DNA of 64,000 nucleotides. Origin: Clostridiales bacterium FE2011. Lineage in GTDB: Bacteria; Bacillota; Clostridia; Christensenellales; Aristaeellaceae. Where the stretch lies: NCBI GenBank assembly GCA_017569305.1, contig CP069418.1:2356001-2420000 (forward strand), in the 5' to 3' direction. Below the pieces are notes generated by a model. The model had not been told where the DNA came from and made no database searches. It worked only from the letters and a program-made list of their open reading frames with translations. The translations under genes were made by a program, and so were the position numbers. Shown one piece after another: positions 31,930 through 40,057 of this stretch (the stretch's first letter is position 1; each line of letters begins with the position of its first letter).

Positions 31930-34002
31930 TCAGTCTTTCTCCTCAAACCGGATCACGTTTCCCTCTGGATCAAACTCCACCTCATAGCTCTTTACACCTT
32001 CCCTGTGGCTGATGCAGCGTACGGTCAGCCCGTCCACTTCCATCCTCCACGCGGTGCCCTCATTCATATAGCAATAATCCATCCAGGTGACATCCACGTC
32101 GCCCAGATCGTACCCCCGCCAATCGACATCCGCCGGGAATACCCTGTCAATGATCGCTGCCTGGGCCAGATAGGCCGGGCCATTTTCTTTGATTTCAATC
32201 TTCCGCCAGGTTTCCGGCAGGGAGTAGACCATATACCGAGATGAAAAGTCAGCCCTGTCTGGCATGGAAAGAACGGCTTCACCGGTTTCCGCGTCAATCC
32301 CGACGATGGACAGGGTATATTCTGTCAGGAGCTGGACGATCCATACGGGATGAGGCTGCGCGTCCACCAGCACGCAGCTGTTCACTTCAGTCATATTTTT
32401 GCCGGTGGTTTCCCGTCCCAGTTTCCGTGCCTGCTCCTGCTTGATGCTCACGGAGGATTCTTCCGGATAGTGGGTAGCCTTCAGGACTTTCCCTTCGATT
32501 GTTGTCGGCTCCAGCTCCTTCATATCCTTTTCCAGCTGTACCCATACGGACTGGTCCCATTTGCCCATGGGTCCGTAAAGATCATAGAACCGGCTGAACA
32601 GGTTGTCTCCGTCCACGGGCGAATCCATGGTCACTTTATCCACCTTTCCGTCCTGTTTAAACCGCACTTCGATATTGCTGTGCTGCAGGTTCCGGGCGGT
32701 GAATTTGATAAACCCATAGCCGCTCAGGCCGGAAAACCAGCTGTAGTTCTCTTCATCCAGCGGGTCTCCCGCCTCGGGATATTTTTTCCGCACGGCTTCC
32801 ACAGCCAGCGGGAGCAGGTCCTCCTCCTTCGGCAGCATCTCCTGGATTTCCGTGTATACCTTTTCCGGGGCATAGCAGAAGGAAGGATTGTAAGAGCGCT
32901 CCATCCGCAGGCTGCGGACTTCACCGGTTACGCTGTCAATGCTGACCACATAGTCTCCGCTTTCCTCATCTTCATCAACAGAAGAGAAAAAAGGAAACTC
33001 GATCAGAAAGGATACCTGCCAGGTGCGCTCGCCTTCATATTCTGTCAGCACGGCGCTGTTATAGGACGCCCTCTCGTTTGCCAGGGCTTCCTTTGCGATC
33101 CGGATGGCCTCCTCCCGGGAGATCTCATCCGCTTTGGGTTCGGGATAACCGGTCATCCGGAATGCCAGATTATCGGTATAGTCGTAGTCTGACGGATTCA
33201 GCTCCACCTTCTGCAGCATATCACTGTATGCCTGCCAGGCAGACTGGGGCCAGTTCTTATTCACCCCGTAAACGATGTCGAAAATATTCCGCAGCTGATT
33301 AAGGGTGAAGGGTTCCTCCGGGTCGAGGAAGGCGTAATACAGTTCGGTACTGTTCTCAGGATCCCTGTCGACGAACGAGGCACCGTATCGCGCGTGCTCA
33401 AGATCCTTCGGCTCCAGGAAGACAGACCATTCATCCTCATGGTGGGAATCAGAACCAAATGGGGCGTCTTTGATGAACATCGCTGTTATCTGCCAGATGT
33501 CCGGATCCTCCAGGGGCAGATCTTCCCCGTACTCCTCCCGGATCTTCTTCAGCGCCCAGGCAATCGCTTCCTCCCGGGTCATATTGTCTTTCCCCGGTAC
33601 ATGGGAGCCGAAGGTTTCAGCATGCCCCAGCCTGACTTCCAGGTCGTCATACCAGCCCTGCTGTTCATCCGTCCAGGTGCCGAACGGCCCGAAGAACTGC
33701 TGGCAGTACCTTTCAGCCACAAGGCCTTCAGGGACTCCGTAGCCGCTTGTCACAAACTGCATGACAACATCATTCTCCGGAAGAACAAACCCGTTTTCCT
33801 CAAACACCCGCACAATTTCCGCCAGATCCTCATAACTGAAGTACCGGCTGTACCCCGCACCCCCTCGATCATTTTCCAGTGCCAGGGGAATAACCACCTG
33901 ATCCACAATCTCCTGCACCGTCATACTCCCCGAAGCCGACACAGGAACAGCCCCCAGCATAACCACCAGGGCCATAAGCATGCATATAAACCGTTTACTC
34001 AT
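31930..34002 (-). CDS. Large secreted protein with PepSY-like repeats
   Basis: A 690-residue exported protein with signal peptide MSKRFICMLMALVVMLGAVPVSA. Repeated blocks of the kind 'I-S-R-E-E-A-I-R-I-A-K-E-A-L ... W-Q-V-S-F ... Y-V-V-S-I-D-S-V-T-G-E-V' (about 290-375) recur near the end (IKQEQARKLGRETTG ... PVWIVQLLTEYTLSIVGIDAETGEAV), matching the PepSY helix-strand pattern. An N-terminal third has similar helical EEA units (MTREEAIAWALKKIREEYGE). Related in layout to 12419-13315. Role unknown, perhaps protease inhibition at the surface. A shared ECF-like promoter block lies upstream. Confidence 0.65.
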   Translation of the reverse strand: MSKRFICMLMALVVMLGAVPVSASGSMTVQEIVDQVVIPLALENDRGGAGYSRYFSYEDLAEIVRVFEENGFVLPENDVVMQFVTSGYGVPEGLVAERYCQQFFGPFGTWTDEQQGWYDDLEVRLGHAETFGSHVPGKDNMTREEAIAWALKKIREEYGEDLPLEDPDIWQITAMFIKDAPFGSDSHHEDEWSVFLEPKDLEHARYGASFVDRDPENSTELYYAFLDPEEPFTLNQLRNIFDIVYGVNKNWPQSAWQAYSDMLQKVELNPSDYDYTDNLAFRMTGYPEPKADEISREEAIRIAKEALANERASYNSAVLTEYEGERTWQVSFLIEFPFFSSVDEDEESGDYVVSIDSVTGEVRSLRMERSYNPSFCYAPEKVYTEIQEMLPKEEDLLPLAVEAVRKKYPEAGDPLDEENYSWFSGLSGYGFIKFTARNLQHSNIEVRFKQDGKVDKVTMDSPVDGDNLFSRFYDLYGPMGKWDQSVWVQLEKDMKELEPTTIEGKVLKATHYPEESSVSIKQEQARKLGRETTGKNMTEVNSCVLVDAQPHPVWIVQLLTEYTLSIVGIDAETGEAVLSMPDRADFSSRYMVYSLPETWRKIEIKENGPAYLAQAAIIDRVFPADVDWRGYDLGDVDVTWMDYCYMNEGTAWRMEVDGLTVRCISHREGVKSYEVEFDPEGNVIRFEEKD

Positions 34003-34057
34003 CCAATTTCCTCCTTCACTCCCAACCCGGGACAGGACAAAAGATGGGATTCATTCC

Positions 34058-34093
34058 GGTTATATAACGAACCGAGGAGGGAAATCCTTGCGG
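34058..34093 (-). promoter_or_regulatory. Shared upstream element 2 (CGCAAG-N17-CGTTATAT)
   Basis: The minus strand reads CGCAAG, 17 nt with CCCTCC in it, CGTTATATAAC, 56-91 nt upstream of the 690-residue protein gene. Confidence 0.55.
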
Positions 34094-34108
34094 AGGGGGG
34101 AGAGAGAG

Positions 34109-34246
34109 GACATCGCAAAGATTGACGACAAGGGTCAGCTGACGATCAGCAAGGAAGCGCCCTCCGGAACGAAAATCACTGTTACCTGCACTGCCCTGGG
34201 TGCGCCCAGTCCGGTAGTCAGTACAATCGTTGTTGAGATTCCTTAA
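34109..34246 (+). pseudogene. Fragment of an Ig-like (Big) surface domain
   Basis: An in-frame 45-codon piece reading DIAKIDDKGQLTISKEAPSG and ending VSTIVVEIP matches the second half of bacterial Ig-like (BIG_2-type) domains. It has no start codon or ribosome site of its own and is cut on the 5' side where the promoter block of the opposite gene begins. It ends in a normal stop and terminator, so it is the tail of a deleted surface-protein gene. Confidence 0.55.
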
Positions 34247-34270
34247 AAGTATAAGGTTGTTTGTTAAAAT

Positions 34271-34310
34271 AAAAGGGACGTTGCCGGATTGTTTTCGGCA
34301 ACGTCCTTTT
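34271..34310. terminator. Bidirectional terminator
   Basis: AAAAGGGACGTTGCCG and CGGCAACGTCCTTTT around a 9-nt loop. It serves the Ig-domain fragment (plus) and the 100-residue protein gene (minus). Confidence 0.85.
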
Positions 34311-34319
34311 AACTGTCTG

Positions 34320-34622
34320 TCAGCTTGGCGGGATATCTCCGCCGGCCTTCTGCTGGACGTATTTGATAACTCTTCTCAGGTTTTCCGCGAAAGTTTTGAT
34401 TTCTGCTTCCTGGGTGTCTTTGTCCAGGAGGGCTAAGGCGTTGCCAAGAAGATAGACGGAAGTTTCTTCAGCGACGAAGAGGAAGTCTTCCAGCTGGTTT
34501 TCATTGGATTTGCTGTCCACACCGCAGTAATGGGCGGAGAGGTAATTAGACAGGGTGTCTGTTGATTGGTCATAGATTTTTTGAGAAAGCTCGATAAGCT
34601 CGTTGTAGTGTTTCGCGTCCAT
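34320..34622 (-). CDS. Hypothetical helical protein (100 residues)
   Basis: A 100-residue, all-helical-looking, acidic cytoplasmic protein with no motif I recognise. It has IELSQKIYDQSTDTLSNYLSAHYCG, then LEDFLFVAEETSVYLLGNALALL and IKTFAENLRRVIKYVQQKAGG. GGAGG lies 6 nt before the ATG. The metallopeptidase gene ends 8 nt upstream, so they form a two-gene operon; it might be a cytoplasmic partner, but nothing shows this. Confidence 0.6.
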   Translation of the reverse strand: MDAKHYNELIELSQKIYDQSTDTLSNYLSAHYCGVDSKSNENQLEDFLFVAEETSVYLLGNALALLDKDTQEAEIKTFAENLRRVIKYVQQKAGGDIPPS

Positions 34623-34630
34623 AATGCCTC

Positions 34631-35425
34631 CTATTTATTCATAGAATATACATTTCCGAATACGGGTTCAGCTATTTCCAGAAGGAAGTCCAGTTTCTTC
34701 TGCAGGTGAGGACGTTGTGCCCACCAGTCAGGATCATGCTGGAATATAGCTTCAATGACCGTCGCACGATCTTCCATCTCATCAATGGTGCCGTATGCTC
34801 GGGCGAACCAATCATCCTGCGGCTCGGCTTGTTCCCATATGTCCATTTCGAAATAGTCTTCTGAATACTGGAAGCCTTCCGGGTTGAGTTCTGTCCAGTG
34901 TTCAAAGGCGTTGGGGTAATCCTGCAATATGCGGTATTCCATAGCATGCCATAACTCATGGTGGATATTCAGATCCTTGAACATTCCCACGGCGAGGAAG
35001 AGATTATAGTATCCATCTTCTATTGTGATGGTACCGGCCATGGATTCATCTTCATGTAGGATTTGATTCGGAAGAAGGATCCGTAATCCTTTGGGGGCTT
35101 CTTCACATTTGAACTTATCAAAGAACCCTGGCGGATAGATGGAAAGCGTGTTATCTATCATCTGGATTTCTGTTGTATAGCTAGACCCACCTAACATTGT
35201 CCGGAAAGGGGAACGCCCGGCAGGTTTGTCACCGATTGTGAAGGTTTCGCCGGAAAAGTCATTGCATTCGGAGCCGAGTAGGACGGTAATGTTGTAATGC
35301 GTTTCCATAAAGTCAGCGATAGCTCGGGCGGTATCAAAGTCACTTTTTTTTCCTTGTTCTGCATTGGAGATAATAGGAAGGGAAATCATCAGAAGAGCAA
35401 GAAAGAGTGAAAGAATCTTTTTCAT
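34631..35425 (-). CDS. Secreted HExxH zinc metallopeptidase-like protein
   Basis: A 264-residue exported protein. Signal peptide MKKILSLFLALLMISLPIISNA. The HHELWH motif (about residue 155) within LNIHHELWHAMEYRIL is an HExxH zinc-peptidase site. A downstream conserved-looking acidic block (WFARAYGTIDEMEDRATVIEAIF) could supply the third ligand Glu. This layout fits the putative zinc-binding metallopeptidases seen as lipoproteins or secreted proteins in Bacillota. GGAG lies 9 nt before the ATG. First gene of a pair with the 100-residue protein; an unusual 10-bp repeat array lies 130 nt upstream. Confidence 0.75.
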   Translation of the reverse strand: MKKILSLFLALLMISLPIISNAEQGKKSDFDTARAIADFMETHYNITVLLGSECNDFSGETFTIGDKPAGRSPFRTMLGGSSYTTEIQMIDNTLSIYPPGFFDKFKCEEAPKGLRILLPNQILHEDESMAGTITIEDGYYNLFLAVGMFKDLNIHHELWHAMEYRILQDYPNAFEHWTELNPEGFQYSEDYFEMDIWEQAEPQDDWFARAYGTIDEMEDRATVIEAIFQHDPDWWAQRPHLQKKLDFLLEIAEPVFGNVYSMNK

Positions 35426-35556
35426 TCGATGGTGCTCCTGTCTGAAAAGTGATGTGCCTGTGTTATGTATAGTATGACATAGGATTAACAAGTTCGTCAA
35501 AGGGAGCATGGGCTGAAATATGTATTTATATTCAAGCAGCTTGTTTTTTTCAAAAT

Positions 35557-35596
35557 CGTATAGTTCCGTATAGTAACGTATAGTTGCGTATAGCAC
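35557..35596. repeat. Four-copy 10-bp tandem array (CGTATAGTTN), candidate regulator site
   Basis: CGTATAGTTC, CGTATAGTAA, CGTATAGTTG and CGTATAGCAC at exact 10-bp spacing, one helical turn apart, about 130 nt upstream of the metallopeptidase gene. Confidence 0.75.
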
Positions 35597-35943
35597 TTTC
35601 CTGTGCAATAATTATACTGCGCAAAGCGACTCGACAGATATCAATCTGCCGGGTTTTTTATAGGAGACAGAGGACGGTTCTCTGTCTCTTTTGCGAGTGG
35701 AGACAGTTCTCCATTTCCGTTACAGAAATGAGCACGGGCTCCGTTGATGCCGGAGACTTTTTTCGGAAACGGTTTTAGGCTATATTTGTGTTGTGCTGGA
35801 TAACGAGAGTTGGTATAAGTCTTAAAACAAAAATCAGAAAAAGAAAGACCACCGGCTGTTGATAACAGTCGGTGGTCGGCTCTTAGCATGATCAATTAAC
35901 CGGATTGTTCAATACTATTAATTGCCTGGTTCTAATCGTGTTA
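35597..35943. other. Intergenic region with hairpins, no gene
   Basis: No convincing reading frame. It holds GAGACAGAGGACGGTTCTCT-type palindromic sequence (about 35664-35715) and a strong hairpin GACCACCGGCTGTT / AACAGTCGGTGGTC (about 35846-35877) upstream of the stop of the next minus-strand gene, possibly its terminator. Confidence 0.5.
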
Positions 35944-36231
35944 TTAGTAATGTGCGTACCAATAAGAACCCGGCTGTACTTCAACAGAAGTATGTGTCTT
36001 TCCATGAGAGCATTTTATAGTAACTGTCCGGCATTTTGCCCACAGTATTCCTGTTATAAGACCAAAGATGTCTTTGTCTACTCTCATCTGTCCATCATAC
36101 CAATGACTATAAGTTATTTTCACTATTTTGTAACCATGGTCACAAACAGGGCAGACTTCAGCTGCAAAGGCTGTTGTAATTGTGGAAACCAAAATAATAG
36201 CTACCAGAAGTAATGCGATACTCTTTTTCAT
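35944..36231 (-). CDS. Small secreted cysteine-containing protein (95 residues)
   Basis: A 95-residue exported protein. Signal peptide MKKSIALLLVAIILVSTITTAFA. The mature part starts EVCPVCDHGYKI (CxxC) and has two more Cys (WAKCRTVTIKCSHG) with His residues, so a small zinc or disulfide fold is plausible. A ribosome site AAAAGGAG precedes the ATG. Family not recognised. Confidence 0.65.
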   Translation of the reverse strand: MKKSIALLLVAIILVSTITTAFAAEVCPVCDHGYKIVKITYSHWYDGQMRVDKDIFGLITGILWAKCRTVTIKCSHGKTHTSVEVQPGSYWYAHY

Positions 36232-36480
36232 TTTTTGAACTCCTTTTCATATAATATATTTCATTGCGGAATGACTTCGAATCTTCTTTTCATCTCCTTT
36301 CCTGCTTAGTGAAGTATTCCGCGCTGGATTGGATCATAGATGCTCCATTGAAAACCTAAAATATCAAAATAAGTGGGTATCATAACCTCCTTGTGGTTTG
36401 GAAGAAGTTGATATGAAAAGTATAATGTGTGCGATATAGATTGAGTATGAAACCTGCAATATTGGTAGAATTGAATGCAA

Positions 36481-36506
36481 AAAAAGCAACCATGTGGTTG
36501 CTTTTT
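36481..36506. terminator. Intrinsic terminator-like hairpin
   Basis: AAAAAGCAACCA / TGGTTGCTTTTT around TG. It sits 178-203 nt downstream of the 36684 gene (minus) and could stop transcription from it. Confidence 0.7.
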
Positions 36507-36629
36507 GAATAGTTCTGTCTGAACTCTTATTATGTGGATCTCTTAATCATCATCGTTTGCTTTTTCTGCTTCTTTGATTTCTTCATTCTTTTTTATAACG
36601 AACGGGGACTGAATTTTTATCGAACCAAC

Positions 36630-36656
36630 AGACACTGGGGACAGTCCCCAGTGTCC
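36630..36656. repeat. Palindromic repeat family A
   Basis: A 25-bp perfect core with mismatched outer bases, 27 nt downstream of the stop of the minus-strand gene at 36684. Confidence 0.88.
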
Positions 36657-36683
36657 GTTTTTTGTCATGAATGATAAATCCAC

Positions 36684-37172
36684 TTATTCCTTCCGCATAA
36701 AGTACGCGGTCTGCCCCTGCTTAATCCCTTTCCGGGTTTCGGTATAATACAGCATGCCGTCATCCGTCAGATAAAGGGTGACAGTCCCGTCCTGCTCCTT
36801 GATGTCCGTTTTCAGCGATCCGTTTTCCGCAATGAATTCATACTTCAGGGGCCCGATGTCATCTATGCCGTGGGCATGGAATAAGAGATCCTCTTCGGTG
36901 ATGACGATGGATACTTCATCCGCCTCCATGGCTTTCAGGATATCCTCCCGGGCACATACCGTACCATCCTCCATGATGAGACTGTATAACACCCATTCAC
37001 CGAAAAAGTCCTCAATCCCCTTCGCCGGAACAATATTCGCCGCGGCGGATACCCCTCCGGCCACTGTATCAACCTCACCGGATACTACACCAACTTCACC
37101 GGCCATGCCCGCAGGCAGGGCAGAGAGTATTAGGAAAAGGGCAAGAACAAACGCAGTAGCTTTTTTAATCAC
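36684..37172 (-). CDS. Small secreted protein, paralogue of 31315-31791
   Basis: A 162-residue exported protein. The start is GTG 37172, 8 nt after AAGGAGG; a longer frame upstream runs through the promoter. Signal peptide VIKKATAFVLALFLILSALPAGMAGE. The mature part has IVPAKGIEDFFGEWVLYSLIMEDGTVCAREDIL, then PLKYEFIAENGSLKTDIKEQDGTVTLYLTDDGMLYY, closely matching the 158-residue protein at 31315. The insert after the signal peptide (VVSGEVDTVAGGVSAAAN) is extra. Family unknown. It shares the conserved promoter block. Confidence 0.7.
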   Translation of the reverse strand: MIKKATAFVLALFLILSALPAGMAGEVGVVSGEVDTVAGGVSAAANIVPAKGIEDFFGEWVLYSLIMEDGTVCAREDILKAMEADEVSIVITEEDLLFHAHGIDDIGPLKYEFIAENGSLKTDIKEQDGTVTLYLTDDGMLYYTETRKGIKQGQTAYFMRKE

Positions 37173-37240
37173 GTAAAAAACCTCCTTAACCGGGTATTGG
37201 ATCAGGCACGTCCGGGCAGCAACGTCCCGGATGTGCTTTC

Positions 37241-37277
37241 GGTAATACAACGATTTGCAGAGGTGGTTTCTTGCGGA
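37241..37277 (-). promoter_or_regulatory. Shared upstream element 3 (CGCAAG-N17-CGTTGTAT)
   Basis: The minus strand reads CGCAAG, 17 nt with ACCTCT in it, CGTTGTATTAC, 69-105 nt upstream of the GTG start. Confidence 0.5.
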
Positions 37278-37438
37278 GGGGAGGGGCATAAAAGAGGATG
37301 AATATTGAATTGGTGTGGTTTTTAGGTTGTTTTTGTGTTGTGATACGATTATCTCAAATGATATAATTCTATATAAAGTTGGTAAGGTTTCTTATTATGC
37401 AAAAGCTGTGTGTATACAAATGAGTGAAAATCAAAAAC

Positions 37439-37513
37439 ATTATAGGTCTTTTTCTGAAAGATGTTATTGTTGATAAAGTGCTGATTAATGGTAGTACATT
37501 TAGTAGATTCTGA
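37439..37513 (+). pseudogene. Duplicated 3' fragment of the PASTA-like gene at 40204
   Basis: 59 bp (37440-37498) match 41798-41856 at 54 positions and are in frame: IIGLFLKDVIVDKVLINGST, then a different 4-residue end and stop. It is the tail of a second copy of the zinc-ribbon/PASTA-like gene, the rest of which is gone. It lies just upstream of the three-gene toxin-like operon. Confidence 0.7.
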
Positions 37514-37532
37514 ATACTGAGGAGGAAAAGGC

Positions 37533-38429
37533 ATGCTTTGGGGAAAAAGAAAAGATGTTATTAATGGAACAATGATTGAAGAAAGCAAGCCAGATTATAA
37601 ACTTTTTGAGGACGCCGTTATTTCCAGGAGAAATGACGATGCTGTTGTTATTGGATCTAATTTGCTGAATCAGGATCCGAAGAACGAGGAGTTTTTCAAT
37701 CGCTTTTTCAATTGGCTTTGTGATTCAGCGATGAAAGCAGACGATATCCTGACAAAAGAAGGTTATTATGGGCTTGCGAGTGATGTTTGTTCCTCTTTTG
37801 CTTTATTAATGCATTTAAATCAGGATAGTATAGAACTTGTAACAAAATGCAGAGAAAAACTGAAAGAGGTTGAGCAAAATAGACTTGAAGCCCAAGCTGC
37901 TGCGGAGAATACAAGCATAGATAAGATAATCAGCCATAATAAGATGCTTCTCAATAATATCAAAGATTGCTCTGAGAAAGTGAATAGCTGTAATTGCTTT
38001 GAAGATTTAGAGAAGCTTAGTCAGGAAGTTGTAAAGTATGATCAAAAAATACAACGCGATTATATGCCTGAAATACAAACAGAATATGATGAGATGATGA
38101 AAGAAATCTCTGAAAGGATTTCTGAACGATCTCAAACTTTGCGGATGAGAGACAATATCAAGATTAATCAGAAGGCTGTCGAAACATATAGAAACATACT
38201 TGTGGCATTCCATAAAAGGGAAGCTGATTATACAAAAAAAGAAGCGGATATTAGCGGCTTTTATAGCGAATTGGATCTAGCAGCTCAATACATAGATAGT
38301 GATTTGTTCCCGGAAACCTTAGCATATTATTCTTATGTGTACAATTATATTCTATCTGCTGTTCACGAAAACCAAAAATATGATCTGACTTTGCATATGA
38401 TTCAGATGAAAGGAGTGAAGAGTAAGTAG
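37533..38429 (+). CDS. Helical/coiled-coil protein, first gene of a coupled operon
   Basis: A 298-residue cytoplasmic, charge-rich protein. Residues about 100-225 form a long coiled coil (KCREKLKEVEQNRLEAQAAAENTSIDKIISHNKMLLNNI... DEMMKEISERISERSQTLRMRD). The N-terminal 95 residues look like a small helical-repeat domain. No enzymatic motif. GAGGAGG lies 8 nt before the ATG. Its stop TAG overlaps the GTG start of the next gene (TAGTG), so they are translationally coupled. It could be an adaptor or chaperone for the nuclease-membrane protein. AT-rich codon use contrasts with genes before 34 kb. Confidence 0.6.
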   Translation: MLWGKRKDVINGTMIEESKPDYKLFEDAVISRRNDDAVVIGSNLLNQDPKNEEFFNRFFNWLCDSAMKADDILTKEGYYGLASDVCSSFALLMHLNQDSIELVTKCREKLKEVEQNRLEAQAAAENTSIDKIISHNKMLLNNIKDCSEKVNSCNCFEDLEKLSQEVVKYDQKIQRDYMPEIQTEYDEMMKEISERISERSQTLRMRDNIKINQKAVETYRNILVAFHKREADYTKKEADISGFYSELDLAAQYIDSDLFPETLAYYSYVYNYILSAVHENQKYDLTLHMIQMKGVKSK

Positions 38430-39613
38430 TGCTTACTATCAGTGCTCATTTCAAGAAGAATAGATCACAGGGACTAAATGCCTCTTATAAATTGCCTGGC
38501 TTAAATACTCTAGGTATGTCTTCAGGCTTGAGTTATTATTTTTCGACACAAACAACAGTGACTGTTCGAGGTAATAATACTTACTTGAATCAAAGACTTG
38601 ATTTTCTCCATGCTAAAACAACGGAAATGCAGGCTGGCCTTGATTTGACAAAAGTTAGTTCAAAAGCCAGAAATGTTGGCGTAAGGCTCGCTTGGCTGTA
38701 CGAAGCTGAAGATGTTAAGATGGGTGGACATGGTTCTATAGAGGGCGGATGGACTGAAGAAGAAATTAAAGAATTACCAGATAGAGTTGAAAATAAAAAA
38801 CTGGGTGGTGTTGTTGGGGCGGAAGGTCATCATCAAAAAAATGTAGCAGCTCATCCAAATCATCAGGCTAATCCGAATAACATAAAGTTTTTCCGGACGC
38901 GAGATTTGCATAAGAACATTGGCCATCATGGCGATTGGAAAAATGAGACAGATGATCCGTTTATAGATAAGGATCAGATGTTAAAAAACACAACCCAAAA
39001 GAATAACATTAAAGCTGAACTGGCAAATATAAAGATGGTTGTTTATATGGCCGCAGGAACCGGTTTTGCTTTGGGTGCGGCGGTAACATTAGCGCTGGAA
39101 GGCGTATCATTCAAAACTATTCGAAAAGCTGTCATCAGAGGTGGAAAGCAGGCTGTTAATTCAATGGCATTTTCTCTCGTTGGATATGGAATTGGACGAG
39201 TTGCAGGAGAAAGGCTTACTGATGCAATTGTTAAACACTTAATTATTCATAGATTTAATCTTTCTATTGCTAAAATTGCATTGCTCAATCAGACGATTTC
39301 AGGAGCAGTAGTATCAACTATACTCCTTACGGTTGCATATGTGAGGTTAAGGGTATCTGGGCTGTCTTCTCGGATGGCAATTCGGAAATTGGCACCAGTA
39401 ATGGCATTATCTTTTGCGGGCCTGATTATTTCAAGTGTCGTCGGTTATTTCTTTAAAAAACCTGGTCTGATTATATTTGGGATGCTTTGGACTTTTGGTC
39501 AAGTGTGGTATATAAAAAATAAAGATAATCGTCGTAAAGAAATTATCAGAAAAGTTGAGTTTTTCCGTCTTGAGCACAGCATGCCAATTTATGTGGAGGG
39601 AACTGTTGTATGA
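38429..39613 (+). CDS. GHH-type (HNH/EndoVII-like) nuclease domain fused to a multi-pass membrane region
   Basis: A 394-residue protein. Residues about 130-185 contain GAEGHHQKNVAAHPNHQANP, NNIKFFRTRDLHKN and HHGDWKN. This is the layout of GHH/HNH-EndoVII toxin nucleases (catalytic His pair, the 'P-x-x-x-x-x-P-N-N-I' loop, then a metal-binding His). Residues about 200-370 form about four hydrophobic helices (MVVYMAAGTGFALGAAVTLAL; AVVSTILLTVAYVRL; LAPVMALSFAGLIISSVVGYF; GLIIFGMLWTFGQVWYI). The N-terminal 125 residues are unassigned. Starts with GTG overlapping the previous stop; its own stop overlaps the next ATG (ATGA). With a SUKH immunity-like gene next, this looks like a nuclease toxin module, but a nuclease followed by a membrane region is an unusual order. 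Confidence 0.65.
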   Translation: MLTISAHFKKNRSQGLNASYKLPGLNTLGMSSGLSYYFSTQTTVTVRGNNTYLNQRLDFLHAKTTEMQAGLDLTKVSSKARNVGVRLAWLYEAEDVKMGGHGSIEGGWTEEEIKELPDRVENKKLGGVVGAEGHHQKNVAAHPNHQANPNNIKFFRTRDLHKNIGHHGDWKNETDDPFIDKDQMLKNTTQKNNIKAELANIKMVVYMAAGTGFALGAAVTLALEGVSFKTIRKAVIRGGKQAVNSMAFSLVGYGIGRVAGERLTDAIVKHLIIHRFNLSIAKIALLNQTISGAVVSTILLTVAYVRLRVSGLSSRMAIRKLAPVMALSFAGLIISSVVGYFFKKPGLIIFGMLWTFGQVWYIKNKDNRRKEIIRKVEFFRLEHSMPIYVEGTVV

Positions 39614-39981
39614 ATTGGGAACTTCTATATGAATTTGCACAGAATATTGGGAAACCCCAATGGGGGAAAAATGAAGAGATTGACAAGTGGATCCCAGAGT
39701 GCTTTGTATCATTGTATCAAGAATATGATCCTCTGGAAGTGGAATTGCCTTTCGAGGGGAATTCTTTGAATATGATTCCGTATAAAGAATTAGATTCATA
39801 TTTGGGAGAATATGGACTTGATAAGAAATCATTGATTTTTGCCACATGTAATGGTGACCCATATTTTATGAATGATTCGAAAATATATACTTTTGTACAT
39901 GGCGTAGAAAATCCGTCGTGGGAATTGCTAAATGAAAGTGTGAAAGAATTCTTTATGACAATTATCAATGATGGTACATAA
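39610..39981 (+). CDS. SUKH (SMI1/KNR4)-type immunity protein
   Basis: A 123-residue acidic protein. The pattern LPFEGNSLNMIPYKELDSYL, then KKSLIFATCNGDPYFMNDSKIYTFVHG fits SUKH-superfamily immunity proteins, which bind and neutralise nuclease toxins. Its ATG overlaps the stop of the nuclease-membrane gene by 4 nt, the usual toxin-immunity coupling. That pairing is the main support for calling the upstream gene a toxin. Confidence 0.65.
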   Translation: MNWELLYEFAQNIGKPQWGKNEEIDKWIPECFVSLYQEYDPLEVELPFEGNSLNMIPYKELDSYLGEYGLDKKSLIFATCNGDPYFMNDSKIYTFVHGVENPSWELLNESVKEFFMTIINDGT

Positions 39982-40057
39982 TTGGTTCGTTCAAAAGACA
40001 AATACATAGGGAAAACACTCATGTTTTCATAAGAACACCTGTAACTCTGTGAACAAA

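Noticed and set aside
37173..37438. Coding sequence between the secreted paralogue and the toxin-like operon
   Set aside because: Only promoter-like and AT-rich sequence plus the in-frame PASTA fragment; no start with ribosome site.
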